Source: Humulus lupulus (taxonomy: Eukaryota > Streptophyta > Magnoliopsida > Rosales > Cannabaceae). From it: a stretch of 64,000 nucleotides of DNA. Made by a program: the position numbers and the translations under genes. Location of the stretch: NCBI RefSeq assembly GCF_963169125.1, contig NC_084793.1, forward strand, positions 225,354,360 to 225,418,359, in the 5' to 3' direction. The notes beneath the pieces were generated by a model, which was given only the letters and a program-made list of their open reading frames with translations, ran no database searches and was not told where the DNA came from. Shown one piece after another: positions 1 through 9,974 of this stretch; position 1 is the stretch's first letter; the number at the start of each line of letters is the position of its first letter.

Positions 1-1003
1 TAGCCAGTGATCTTTTGTTGATAATGGGCGAGTTGTAGTTGCGATTCCTCTCTTTTTTCTTCGATCAGATCAAGGGATGCGTTAAGTAATCCATTATTCT
101 GTTCTTGATCAAACATCCTTTGCCTGTGAGTAGTTACCATTGCTTCGATTGGAAGCATGGCCTCGCTTCCAAAAGTCAGGGAAAAAGGAGTATGCCCCGT
201 GGAGGTCCTGCGAGAAGTTTGGTAGGCCCAAAGTACTTGCGGGAGCTGTTCGTGCCATAATCCTTTGGATTCATCTAACCTCTTCTTCAGGCTTGCCTTA
301 AGGGTTTTGTTTACAGCCCCGGCCTGCATGTTGGCCTGAAGATATGCTATTGAGGAAAAGCTCTTAGTGATACCATATTTTTCACAGAAGTCAGTGAAGA
401 GATCGCTATCGAACTGTGTCCTGTTGTCTAACACGATCTTTTTAGGAGCCCAAACCGACATATAATACTCTTCACCATGAAGTCCAGGACTCTTTTTTAA
501 GTGATGGTTGCCAGAGGCTCGGCTTCTACCCACTTCGTGAAATAGCCAATCGCCACCACCGCGTAACAAACTCCCCCTTTTTCCCATAGGTAGGGAGCCT
601 ATTAGGTCGATTCCCCATACCGCAAATGGCCATGGGGATGAAATCATTGTTAGCTCGACTGGAGCAGCTTGAGCAATCATAGCGAAACGATGGCATTTGT
701 CAAACTTCTGAACATACGAGATTGAGTCTTTGTTAAAGTGGGCCAAAAATAGTCATGCCTCAATATCTTTAGTGCTAGGTTTTGCCCCCCAGCATGATCT
801 CCACAAAAGCCTTTGTGTATTTCTCTTAAAATGGTTTTGGCTTCCTCGTGCGGAACGCATCGTAGGAGAGGCAACAAATGACCACCTCGATACAAGGTTC
901 CATCTATTATTACGTACCGTGGAGCTTGGTAAATTATTTTTCTTGCATCTTTTCTATCGTCAGGTAACTTTCCTGTTGTGAGGTATTCCATTATGGGAGT
1001 CAT
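1..1003 (-). pseudogene. Tat-1 integrase (partial, frameshifted)
   Basis: This is the integrase end of a Ty3/gypsy pol, read on the minus strand and cut by the window edge. From 1003 down, an open stretch carries the His part of the HHCC zinc-binding domain (EIHKGFCGDHAGG, then DYFWPTL). After a frameshift near 690 comes the Cys part, of which only the second Cys (DKCHRF) is recognisable. The core follows, with the first acidic site in WGIDLIGSL, the second in VLDNRTQFDS, and the region where family members have GQVEAVNK. Here that last motif reads MQAGAVNK, so the catalytic Glu is Gly (GAG to GGG). Several frame changes lie between 420 and 600. The closest relative in the window is the integrase at 17715-18772, which keeps this Glu. 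Integrase would join element cDNA to nuclear DNA; this copy cannot be active. The domain order RT, RNase H, integrase confirms gypsy rather than copia. Confidence 0.88.
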
Positions 1004-1474
1004 CTAGGCCGGTCTTACGTCGATCATTTTGACCTCTATCATTCCTTCTGTCACACTCGGGCTTTCCAAGAACTCCACCAGCACTACATTCAACGTTTCA
1101 GCTTCTTTTGTGGTGGCAAGTCGTGCCAAGGCGTCAACATTAGAATTCTGCTCGCGGGGTATCTGCTCAACAGAACTGTACTCAAATTCAGACAATTCTC
1201 CCTTTACCTTAGCTAGGTAGGATGCCATCTTGGTACCTCGAGCTTGATATTCTCCCAATACCGGATTGACCACGAGCTGAGAATCACTATAGCATTGGAT
1301 AGCTTTCACTTTGAGCTCCCTTGCCACTCTCAGCCCTACTAGTAAGGCCTCATATTCGGCTTCGTTGTTGGATACCTTGAATCCGAATCTCAGAGCTATG
1401 TGAAATCGATGCCCTTTTGGTGAGATTAAGATTATCCCAGCTCCTGATCTGTTCTCGTTTGATGATCCGTCCAT
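1004..1474 (-). pseudogene. Tat-1 second (archaeal-type) RNase H domain
   Basis: A 156-residue open frame begins MDGSSNENRSGAGIILISP and continues with EAEYEALLVGL, YSDSQLVVN and REQNSNVDALARLA. These are the four acidic blocks of an RNase HI fold: D in DGSS, E in NEAEYEAL, D in SDSQL and D in NVDALARL. It lies downstream of the ordinary retroelement RNase H (1493-1942) and upstream of integrase. Two RNase H domains in tandem are a known mark of the plant Tat lineage, whose extra domain is of archaeal type, and this places the element. Its role in the cycle is to degrade RNA in RNA:DNA hybrids. All four acidic residues are still present, although the polyprotein around it is broken. Identification rests on motifs, not on an alignment. 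Confidence 0.85.
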
Positions 1475-1492
1475 GAGGATTTTCCATAACTC

Positions 1493-2040
1493 CTACACTG
1501 GCTCCTTTAAGAGCTCATCTTGAAACCTGGTGCATTTAGCCATAAAATCAGCAAAGGTCTGACTTTTGATTGAGGTTCGTGGCATGTACAATATCTCAAA
1601 CTGGCTAAGTTTGATAGCCCATTTTAAAAGACGTCCCGACGTTTCAGGTTTTTCCAAAACCTGCCTTAAAGGTTGGTCGGTCATGACGTTGATAGAATAA
1701 GACTGGAAATATGGCCGGAGCTTTCTAGAAGCCAATATCAAACAGAATGCCAGTTTCTCTATCAATGGGTATCGTGACTCGACTTCGAGAAGTCTCTTGC
1801 TTATATAATATACTGGTTTTTTAGCACGGTCTTCTTCTCGAACTAACACAACACTGACTGCATTCTTTGTCATGGCCAGATAAAGGAATAGAGGTTCTCC
1901 AGACATAGGCTTAGATAACACTAGGGGCTCGGCCAGGTGCATTTTTAGGTCAAGGAATGCCTGTTCGCACTCATCAGTTTACTCAAATTTTTGTTTCCTC
2001 TGAGCAAGTTGTAGAATGGCAGACACTTGTCAGTGGATTT
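1493..2040 (-). pseudogene. Tat-1 retroelement RNase H (RT-linked)
   Basis: The reading frame gives the RT-connection and RNase H segment: LAEPLVLSKPMSGEPLFLYLAMTK, then AVSVVLVREED, KPVYYISKRLLEVESRYPLIEK and the tether-like MTDQPLRQVL. This is the usual RNase H partner of gypsy RT, which removes template RNA during cDNA synthesis. The first acidic site, normally Asp in YLAVT/YLDVT-type blocks, reads YLAMT here, so it may be catalytically dead; the second copy at 19519-19941 keeps YLDVT. Stops separate it from RT upstream and from the second RNase H downstream. The ATG near 1942 is an internal Met, not a true start, because the domain belongs to one polyprotein. Confidence 0.82.
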
Positions 2041-2715
2041 TGAAATGAAACGATTCAAAGCCACCACCCTTCCAGTCAGGCTTTGAACTTCTTTACGCGA
2101 CCTAGGTGAGGGCATTTCTAACAGCGGTTTGATTTTCTCAGGATTCGCCTCTATCCCTCTTGTGTTGACTATGAATCCCAGGAATTTTCTAGATGCCACT
2201 CCGAAAGTGCACTTCTGAGGATTCAGCTTCATGTCATACCTCCTTAATATTAAAAAACATTCTTCTAGATCAGACACATGGTTATTGGCAATCTTTGATT
2301 TGACAAGCATATCATCGACATACACTTCCATATTTCTCCCGATCTGATTAACAAACATCTTGCTGACCAAACGTTGATATGTAGCCCCAACATTCTTTAG
2401 CCCGAAGAGCATAACTTTATAACAATATAAGTTATGTTCGGTCATGAAGCTAGTATGGTCCTGATCCGCAGGATTCATAGCGATCTGGTTATATCCAGAA
2501 TATGTGTCCATGAAGGACATGAGCTCGTGACCTGCCGTGGCATCTACCAACTTATCAATCCTTGGCAGTGGGAAATAATCCTTGGGTCAAGCTTTATTCA
2601 GATCGGAGAAGTCGATACAGGTCCTCCATTTCCCATTTGGCTTCGGGACCAGCACGGGATTGGCGACCCAGATTGGGTATTTTGCCTCGCGGATAAATCC
2701 GCATTTTAATAGTCT
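1945..2715 (-). pseudogene. Tat-1 reverse transcriptase
   Basis: Read from about 2715 down, the frame shows IREAKYPIWVANPVLVPKP, GKWRTCIDFSDLNKA, a premature TGA, then the long open part with MDTYSGYNQI, YKVMLFGLKNVGATYQRL, the catalytic YVDD in MEVYVDDMLVKSK, and FLGFIVNTRGIEANPEKI. These are the standard finger, palm and thumb blocks of a gypsy RT, with both palm Asp residues present. The one clear lesion is the stop between DLNKA and PKDYFPLPRID, where TGC in relatives (Cys or Tyr position) is TGA. Product role: copying genomic RNA into cDNA inside cytoplasmic particles. A parallel copy sits at 19942-20948. Confidence 0.9.
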
Positions 2716-3749
2716 AGCTACTTCTTCCTCAAGAGCTTCAGCTCAGACTGTTCCCAAGCGTCTCCATTTTTGGGATTTTGCAGGCACGTTCTTGTCCAAA
2801 TTTAAGGCGTGCATGATTACATTCAGATTTATTCCCACCATATCTTCACGTGACCAAGCGAAAATGTCCAGATTAAGAAATTGACCAGCTCCTTCTTCCT
2901 TTTATCGTCAAGATTCTTCCCAATCTTTACGACTCTTGAAGCCTCTTTGGGGTCAATGTTTACTTCCTCGAGCTCCTCTATGGCTTGGAGTTCTGACCTG
3001 TCTTTTCCTATCCGTGGGTCAATATCATCGCATTGGGCGATGTCACTATCCTCTTTTCGCTAAGGTTCTTCCATCCCGCAAGTAGCTTCTACTTCCTGGG
3101 ACTCCTCACCTCTGTCATTTATGACCATTCCTTGTTGTCTGGGTTGTGATTTTTCCTTCATAGAAATGTTATAGCATTCTCTGGCAGCGAGCTGATCACC
3201 TCTGACGGTGCATATTCCTGCGGCTGAGGGGAATTTTATTGCTAGGTGGCGGATAGAGGTTATGGCTTCAAACACCATCAGCGCAGATCGACCCAAAATT
3301 GCATTGTACGCAGCTGGACAATCGATTCCTACGAACTCAAGTAACTTGAAAATAGTTCACAAGTTTTCTCCCAATGTCACCACCAATCCGATCATCCCGA
3401 TGGCTGCCGACCCTTCACCCGAAAATCCGTACAAAGTCATTGAGGTCGCCTTCAAATCAGTTACAAGTAACCTAATTTTTTCCAAGGTGGACCTGAAAAG
3501 TAGATTCACAGAAATTTCATTATCTACTAGTGTTCTCCTGACCCTCCGATTGGCAAGCTGAACGGTTATAACCAACAAATCGTTATGTGGGAATTGGACG
3601 TGGCTAGCATCCTCTTCTGTGAAAATGATTGGTTGCTTTTCCAAACGTTGTTGTTTCGATAACCGTTGTTCCGGGATGAACTCCATCCTGTTATGGGACT
3701 TCAGTTTGTTGATGTACCTCTTCTGGGCCTCGCTGCTTGTGCCTGCCAA
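2716..3749 (-). pseudogene. Tat-1 aspartic protease and protease-RT linker
   Basis: From 3749 down the frame runs VQLANRRVRRTLVDNEISVNLLF, then LYGFSGEGSAAIGMIGL. This matches the retropepsin-like protease of Tat elements, where the active-site block is normally DNG/DTG plus SS. Here it reads DNEIS, so the Gly is lost. Below it (3060-3296) comes the substrate-cleft part (IKFPSAAGICTVRGDQLAARECY) and an acidic linker (SQEVEATCGMEEP, then VNIDPKEASRVVKIGKNL) that leads into RT. A stop at about 3060 and a frame change near 3300 interrupt it. The enzyme would cleave the Gag-Pol polyprotein. The sister copy at 20952-21350 is damaged in the same active-site block. Confidence 0.75.
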
Positions 3750-6082
3750 ATGAGGTCCTCCCGAAATGGTGGTTATATCCCCCTACTATCGAAGGAGGGT
3801 CGACCTGATTTGTTTGAGCTCCAATTTGACTTACTGGAGCTTCGGGAACTGATTGAGGGTTTGGTCCAATGGGCTGATTAGGGACTACCCGATTTTGGGC
3901 ATACTGGGCCAACGGTCTAGCTCTGATAAGAGTTTCAATCTCATCCTTAAGTTGTCGGCAGTCATCAGTGTTATGACCGATGTCGTTATGAAATCAGCAG
4001 AACTTTGAAGAGTCCCTCTTCGCCCTCTGGTTCTTCAACGGTTCTGGCTTCTTCCATGGAAGGCAAGTAGCATTGCCAGGAAGATGTGCTCCTTGGTGTC
4101 CGTTAGGTCGGTATAAGTAGCCTAAACAGGTTTGAACTTCTCCACAGATTTGTTTTTCTTTGTCCCGCTCTGATCGCCCTCGCCATTTCCCTTCCTTTTG
4201 TTATTTCCCCCTTGGTTATTCTAGGTAATGGTTTGAGTCGTAGTTGCAACGTCTGTTACCGCTCCAATGGGTTGGACAGGGGTCCGGCTGGTTCCCACGA
4301 CAGAAGCTTGCGCCTCCTCTAGGTTAATCCACTCTTGATCTCAGGCCAAGAATTCATCCACACTCTTAACTCCTTTTCCTTGGAGTTCTTGCCATAGGTC
4401 GCCCTCGACAAGAATTCCTGTCCTCAGTGCCATTAGCTTAGAGCTGTCATCAGCATCCCTAGCCCGTGTAGCGAAATTGGTGAATCTACTTAAATATGCC
4501 TTCAACGTCTTGCCAGGTTGCTGCTTTACGTTTGCCAATGAATCAGTAACAACCCGAGCTGCCTGTGAAGCTCAGAATGCTTTTTTGAAATCAGAGGAAA
4601 ACTTCTTCCACGAGCTTATGGAATGCCTCTTATATTTCTTAAACCACTACCTAGCTGGCCCGACTAGAGTTGCAGGGAATACAATACACCTTAGATCAAG
4701 CCCGACATTGTGAGCCATCATCATGGTGTTAAACATTCTGAGGTGATCTGACGGATCTCCATCTCCATCAAATTTTGACAAGTGTGGCATTCTAAAGCCT
4801 GTAAGATATGTGGCCGCCGCAATATTTGGAATGAAAGGCTCGAGCTCTTCTTCTGAGTCGCAATCGTCTTTTTCTTTTCTAGACAAAAGCCTCTTCATTT
4901 GCTCTTCCATCAAAGCTAGTCTTTTGAGAGTTTTGTCCCTAGTCCCTAGGTTACCTGGGGGTTGTTCAACAGCTCCCATCCTATCGTATGTGTTTGATGG
5001 GTTATTGTCCCTCCAAGCTCGAGCTTGGTTTTGTGGGGCATTCCCATTATTGCATACTATGGATGGACCTTCTTCTTGTCGAGTATAGCTAATATCTTTA
5101 TTTTGAGTTGGATTTCTTCCCTGCGAATTCAGACGATCGCGCAAATCAAGTTGTGGATCGTACCAAGGGCTCTGTGCTGAACTCAACTGATTTCTTAGGT
5201 CACCCTCGGACCTACCGCTACGACAACTTTCAGTTCAGTAACTCCCGTTTGTGACCGAGGATCTGGATTTTCGACATGTGTTTGTGGGATGTATGTATTG
5301 GCAGATGGGGGAGGATTCCTCCTACTGTCTCCATCAGCTGGAATGTCCCATTGAGGATGAGGTGGTGTTGGATGTCTTATAGGTGATTGGGGGTGCCTTA
5401 TCGGTGAGGCTATCCTCGTTCCATCAGGGCGGACTAAATTAGCTCGCCTATGTTCCACTCCAATGTCTCTAGTTCTCTGTGCCTGGCGATCCGATCGCGA
5501 CGTACGAGGGTTGGTTGGAACATTTGGTCTTTGTGAGCCTATCCCAGCCCTTCCTCATGGATTGTCGTGGGCATTCCGGGGAACTTGTGAAGAAGACACT
5601 GAACTTGGGGTTGTAGTCCTAACCGACCGACTGACATGCTGACGACCCCTATGATGGTCGTTGGGTCAAGCATTTTGGTGATCTCGCTCCACAGGTACAG
5701 AAATTGGAGTGGTGATTCTGAATGATCAACTTGGTTTGGATCGATTATTCCTGTGGGACTTGTTAGACCCACTTTGCATCTTTCTGACATTAACGTCGGT
5801 TGCAAGAGGGGGTAATCGGGCCAAAACCTCCTCAATCTGCCTGTTTTCCTTAGCGAGATGGCTTCTCAATTGCATGTTTTCCAACTCAACGGCTATTAGG
5901 TAGTTTGGATTTGGATTTTGAGGCAATGATGTCGAACTCCCAGTGTCGCCATGACCCGCTGGTTGTTTTCCCGGACGTTGCTGAATCTCAGGGCCACGTT
6001 CATTCGGAACAACAGTATGATGGGTCTCCTGCCCACCAGGCTGTTCTATCTCATTATCATGCATTGAGAGAGTGAGCACCAT
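3750..6082 (-). pseudogene. Tat-1 gag
   Basis: Gag on the minus strand, broken into several open stretches. It most likely begins at the Met near 6082 (MVLTLSMHDNEIEQPGGQE), the first Met downstream of the primer-binding site. A low-complexity Pro/Arg/Asn-rich N-terminal half follows (5195-5835). The capsid-like core is at 4341-5186, with FDGDGDPSDHLRMFNTMM, then KTLKAYLSRFTNFATRARD and MALRTGILVEGDLWQEL, typical of the retrotransposon gag domain. A zinc-knuckle-like block HNDIGHNTDDCRQLKDEIE lies near 3955-4010, with an in-frame stop just before it. Gag would package RNA in particles. At least four frame changes and stops make it non-functional. Its homologue is Tat-2 gag (21431-22285 plus 50208-51026). 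Confidence 0.82.
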
Positions 6083-6121
6083 GATGATAATCGACTGGGA
6101 TTTTGATGAAGCACTAATTTG

Positions 6122-6139
6122 CTCTCAATGAAAGCACCA
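6122..6139 (-). promoter_or_regulatory. Tat-1 primer-binding site
   Basis: On the minus strand the sequence three bases inside the LTR edge reads TGGTGCTTTCATTGAGAG. It starts with TGG, complementary to the CCA end of a tRNA, and sits directly between LTR and gag, where minus-strand cDNA synthesis begins. Which tRNA pairs with it I cannot tell without a tRNA set. Confidence 0.7.
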
Positions 6140-6142
6140 AAC

Positions 6143-6867
6143 TGTTGACGCGATTTTTTGCCAACAGTGTATTAAGAAATAATAAGGCAGATTAGTGCTT
6201 AATAATAAACCGTAATAAACAATAATCAAAATTCACTTAAGAACACAGAACTTTTACGTGGTTCAATGGTTAAAATCCACCTAGTCCACGAGTCAATATT
6301 ATTGGTGTTTCTCTCTCTATTTTGGCAGAGTTTTGGTATTACAGGATAATGGTCCCCCTTTCTTGTCCAATATTCCTAGTATTTATAGGGGGATTCCATA
6401 GAATGGTTTGGGTAACCGCGTGAGTCAATCACGTATTTACATAATAATTACATTTAATACAAACAATTCCCATTTATACTGGGATATGATTTGATAACAG
6501 GATAACAGGTTCCTGCTATCTCGGATAATAATTATGACAGCCTGGTCATAAATAAATGTATAAAGGGATCCCAAGTCTCTGGGGATATTTGAGTATGCAA
6601 TATACTAGAATTACCACGATCTGGATATCTTCTCCAAGCTCGTGCTTCGACAACAATTTAATATTCTAAGCTCACGCTTTACAGCCATTGCACCCTTAGT
6701 TCGAGATAGACTCAAGACGACTATATTCACGTATGCCCACTATGAATCTAAAACTGTCCACGTGGATAACAAGCAGATATTATTCCCCTCGTTTATCTCT
6801 CTGTGTATCTATCTGCCAGCTGTACCCGAGCTGAATGAATGACTCGTGCTAAAATTAGGGTACAACA
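6143..6867 (-). repeat. Tat LTR (725 bp)
   Basis: The segment starts TGTTGACG and ends GTACAACA on the plus strand, giving inverted TGTTG/CAACA ends. The left side abuts the Tat-1 primer-binding site, so it is the 5' LTR of that minus-strand element. A relative with the same layout but a different sequence lies at 54074-54708; shared landmarks are CACCTAGT.CACGAGT, CAGAGTTTTGG, TATTTATAGGGG and the GGTACAACA end. The right side joins the antisense ORF region of Tat-2, and a purine-rich stretch on the minus strand (6868-6891) touches the LTR. The LTR may therefore also serve as the 3' LTR of Tat-2 (see findings). Confidence 0.8.
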
Positions 6868-7737
6868 CTAACCTTTCCATTCCCTCAATCCTTCAAGTTT
6901 CTTCCTTCGATCAGAACTGTAAGTAATTTTTCTCTCTTTGCTTCAAATTTCTTCATATATTTTGTTATATGTTTCTTCTCAAATGCTTCTGCAAAGTTAC
7001 CCCCATTTTTTTTTTTTACGTACTCGTTCTATCAAAAGTTTAGGTTAGGTTTGCATATTTTTGTTTTGCAAGGAAAAATGGGTTATAGGAAAGAATGGGT
7101 TTATTTAGTTGTGTATATTGAGTGAGTAACAAAATAGGTAAATTTATGGAGATTTTCTGGGTTTATGATATTTAAACGAAAAATAATTTAGGCTAAAATT
7201 ATGTATTTCTAACCTCAAAACTGGGTAGCTTAAAGGCCATGTTTCTTGGGCGTTTTTGCATTAAAACTACTTTCCGAAACCGGGTTTTTGACACGCGATT
7301 TTTGAGGTGATAGTGCTTTCCGTGATTAGGGCACGTGAATTAGGGACACGCGTGGATCCATGTACACAGGTTTTAAAAACGTACTAGTTCGTAAGACTTC
7401 CAGCTTGTAGTCTCCCTAATTGATTCTTCAGCTCGTAGGACACGTTTCCTTCAAATGTTAGGTCGGCTTTTCCAGAGACCCTACTCTGGTTACTAAGTAC
7501 AACCAACATTCTTGATTATCTTGAACCTTATCCCAAAGCTATATCTTTGGGTCACCCACTAAAATTTTGCACTGCTAATGCCCAAGTGAGCTTAATTAAC
7601 TTCAAAATGAGTCAAAAAAACAAAAGAATGTAGCAGGCTCCTCTTCCCAGGGCCAGTAGGCCATAGAGACCCACATACCCCACTTCGGGCCAGTGGTTGA
7701 AAGGGAGGTCGAGGTTAATGCCAACAACGTCTACGAG
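6868..7737 (+). other. Leader and probable first intron of the Tat antisense ORF
   Basis: No protein-coding stretch is visible. The pyrimidine-rich start (CTAACCTTTCCATTCCCTC) resembles a plant 5' leader. ACT|GTAAGT at 6917-6922 is a good splice donor, followed by T-rich, AT-rich intron-like DNA. An acceptor such as TTCCCAG near 7642-7650 is possible. This fits transcription to the right out of the 6143-6867 LTR, but is inferred from signals only. Confidence 0.4.
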
Positions 7738-8372
7738 GTCGAATAGATAGTCTCTAGAATAACCTCCATGCCCCCATGTGAATAGCATAATAAGGGGCCA
7801 TGGTATCCAAACGGATTTGAAGTTCTACACCCGTCCAATGTTTGAAGGAGAGCAGAGCTACGCTCCTTTGGAGGACAACTTCGGGGCTTGGAGCGACGAG
7901 CATTTGAAGGCGAGCGCCTTCCTTCCTCTGAGCACGTACTTCTCAGACTTTTTGAACTACATGAAGTTAGCTCCATTCCAGCTCCCCCCAACACTTATCG
8001 CCTCCTCACGGAGCTTAAGTATTTATTACTTAAAAATGGGTGGCAGGACCCCACTCTTGAGGATATCCTCTACTTTTTGCCTCAAGGCCAATCCAGACAC
8101 TAGAACCGGAGGTGACGAGTTTTACTACCTCACCCCAAGGCTGCCAGTATTATCGATTTCCTCAACCACCCAATCGACTCCAAGAACTTGTTCTTCATGT
8201 CGAATGGGTTCGCGACCTGTGATTACTGATACTTCAACTGACCTCGTAAGTGTCTTCGCCTTGAGTCTTTACTTTGAAAATTTTATAGATAATTGTTTGC
8301 TTTACAATTTTAACTTATTTTGATTGTGTTACTTGTTTATGCAGCTATCGATAAGAGGTCTGAGGCTTCCAT
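7738..8372 (+). pseudogene. Antisense accessory ORF of Tat-2, 5' part (putative gypsy-type transposon domain)
   Basis: Plus strand, opposite to Tat pol. Pieces in two frames give PLSTYFSDFLNYMKLAPFQL, then PPNTYRLLTELKYLLLKNGW and DPTLEDILYFL, then DEFYYLTPR and IIDFLNHPIDSKNLFFMSNG. This order matches the N-terminal domain often annotated as putative gypsy-type transposon, found as an extra antisense ORF between pol and the 3' LTR in some Tat elements. Its biochemical role is unknown. The frame slips at a C-run near 7990 and again near 8090. A 99-nt intron with GTAAGTG donor (8246) and TTTATGCAG acceptor (8344) precedes AIDKRSEAS. The exon is then cut by a solo LTR at 8373; removing that insert and one TCCAT copy joins the codons smoothly to ARKEQYR at 12988. 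Confidence 0.65.
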
Positions 8373-9974
8373 TGTAACGTCCTCCTAATCTAGGACCGTT
8401 ACACTGTGTACTTTAAATAGTGTCAAACTTGCTAATCAAGTCATTTGGTTATAAATGTGTATTTAAGGTTAATGTCAAGGGTTAGGGTTAAAAAATTTGG
8501 CCAAATGAAACATTGACTTTTCATTTGAAAGTTTCATACATACATGAGATCCCAAAATATTACAAACAGATGTTAAAAAGGATATATACAAATCAAAAGT
8601 TACAACCAGCCGGCCTAAGCGGCAAAATTAGGGATATAACCCTAGTTCATCTGAGATATCCTTGGCCATGGTGGACGAGCAGCCGCATATGTACACGCCA
8701 CCATCGAAGCTTTCCAACTCATGGCTGGTCTAGCTTTTCTTTTCCCTTACCTGCACCACATAGCACCCGTTAGCCAAGGCTCGGCAAGAAAACTCAAACA
8801 TGTTCATGAATAGTAAATACAGATTCCAAATACATATCTAGTATGCTCAACAGTAATAACCTACTCATGCATGCATACAATTACAAATAAATGATCATTG
8901 GATCATTCTGGGGCCCGCGTCCCTAAATAGTTGACCATAGAGTCAACCCGTGGCCCTATGCCCTAGCTATGTGACCATAGAGTCATCTGGGGCCTTTGCC
9001 CTTAGCTTTGAGTACCTAGCCATAGAACTACCCAAGCACTTTGCTTTCCAATGATCATAGAGTCGGCCAACATAATAGTATGTCCCTAATTGAGCCTAAG
9101 CCTCTCGACCAGCGCGTAGTGCGCTATTGTCGCCCTTGACTAATAAGTCAATTCTTTAACTATACATTCATATAACCAGACAATCAGTTACAGATACAGA
9201 TAAGCATACTTCAGAAAATCAAAGCATGCATACATATAAATCATGGTATCTTAACCAATTAAACACAAACACAGTAATAACCATGTTGCTTAATGGGGTC
9301 GAGCCCTACCTATGAAAAACAAGGCAAGCATCAATTTAGTAGCTAAAACTCAAGCCAAATCCCTCCAAAAACCCTATTTTTTTCTCCATTTTCCTCAAGC
9401 CAAATCCCTCCAAACACCTATCTCAACATAGCTAAAACTCAAGAGTAAAGTCCCCAATCAATTTAGTAGCTCAAAACCATCAAAACCCAAGTAAGAGCTT
9501 GGCCAAAACCTTCAAATTCCCAACTCAGAACTAAGTTTCTAAAATTCCAAGAACTTAACTGAAAACCAGAAAACACAAAGAATTAGGGCTTAAAATCGTC
9601 ACCTGTGTTGCCCCAATCGATGGTAAGTCTTTCCCCAAGCAATCTCGAGCCTAAACTAGCCTCGATTCTCCTTAAACCGCAAGAATTCCCAATGAATTTT
9701 AAGAAAGTATTTGAACAAGAGAAAGGGAGATAGAGTTAGAGAGAGAGAATGTTGAATGTTTTCCTCTGTTTTTGGTGTTTTGTGTGGTTTACTTAGACTC
9801 TAAGTAAGCTTAAGCAAATCCCAAGGCTTGGGGTACCAAAAATGTCCCCGAGGGCAAAATGGCCAAAAATCCTGGAATTCCCTCCTATTCTCACTGATAC
9901 TGAATATATCCTCGAATATTCATTCCCATTATTCGATAACCCTGTAACGTACTAGACATCCAAAATACCCCTTC

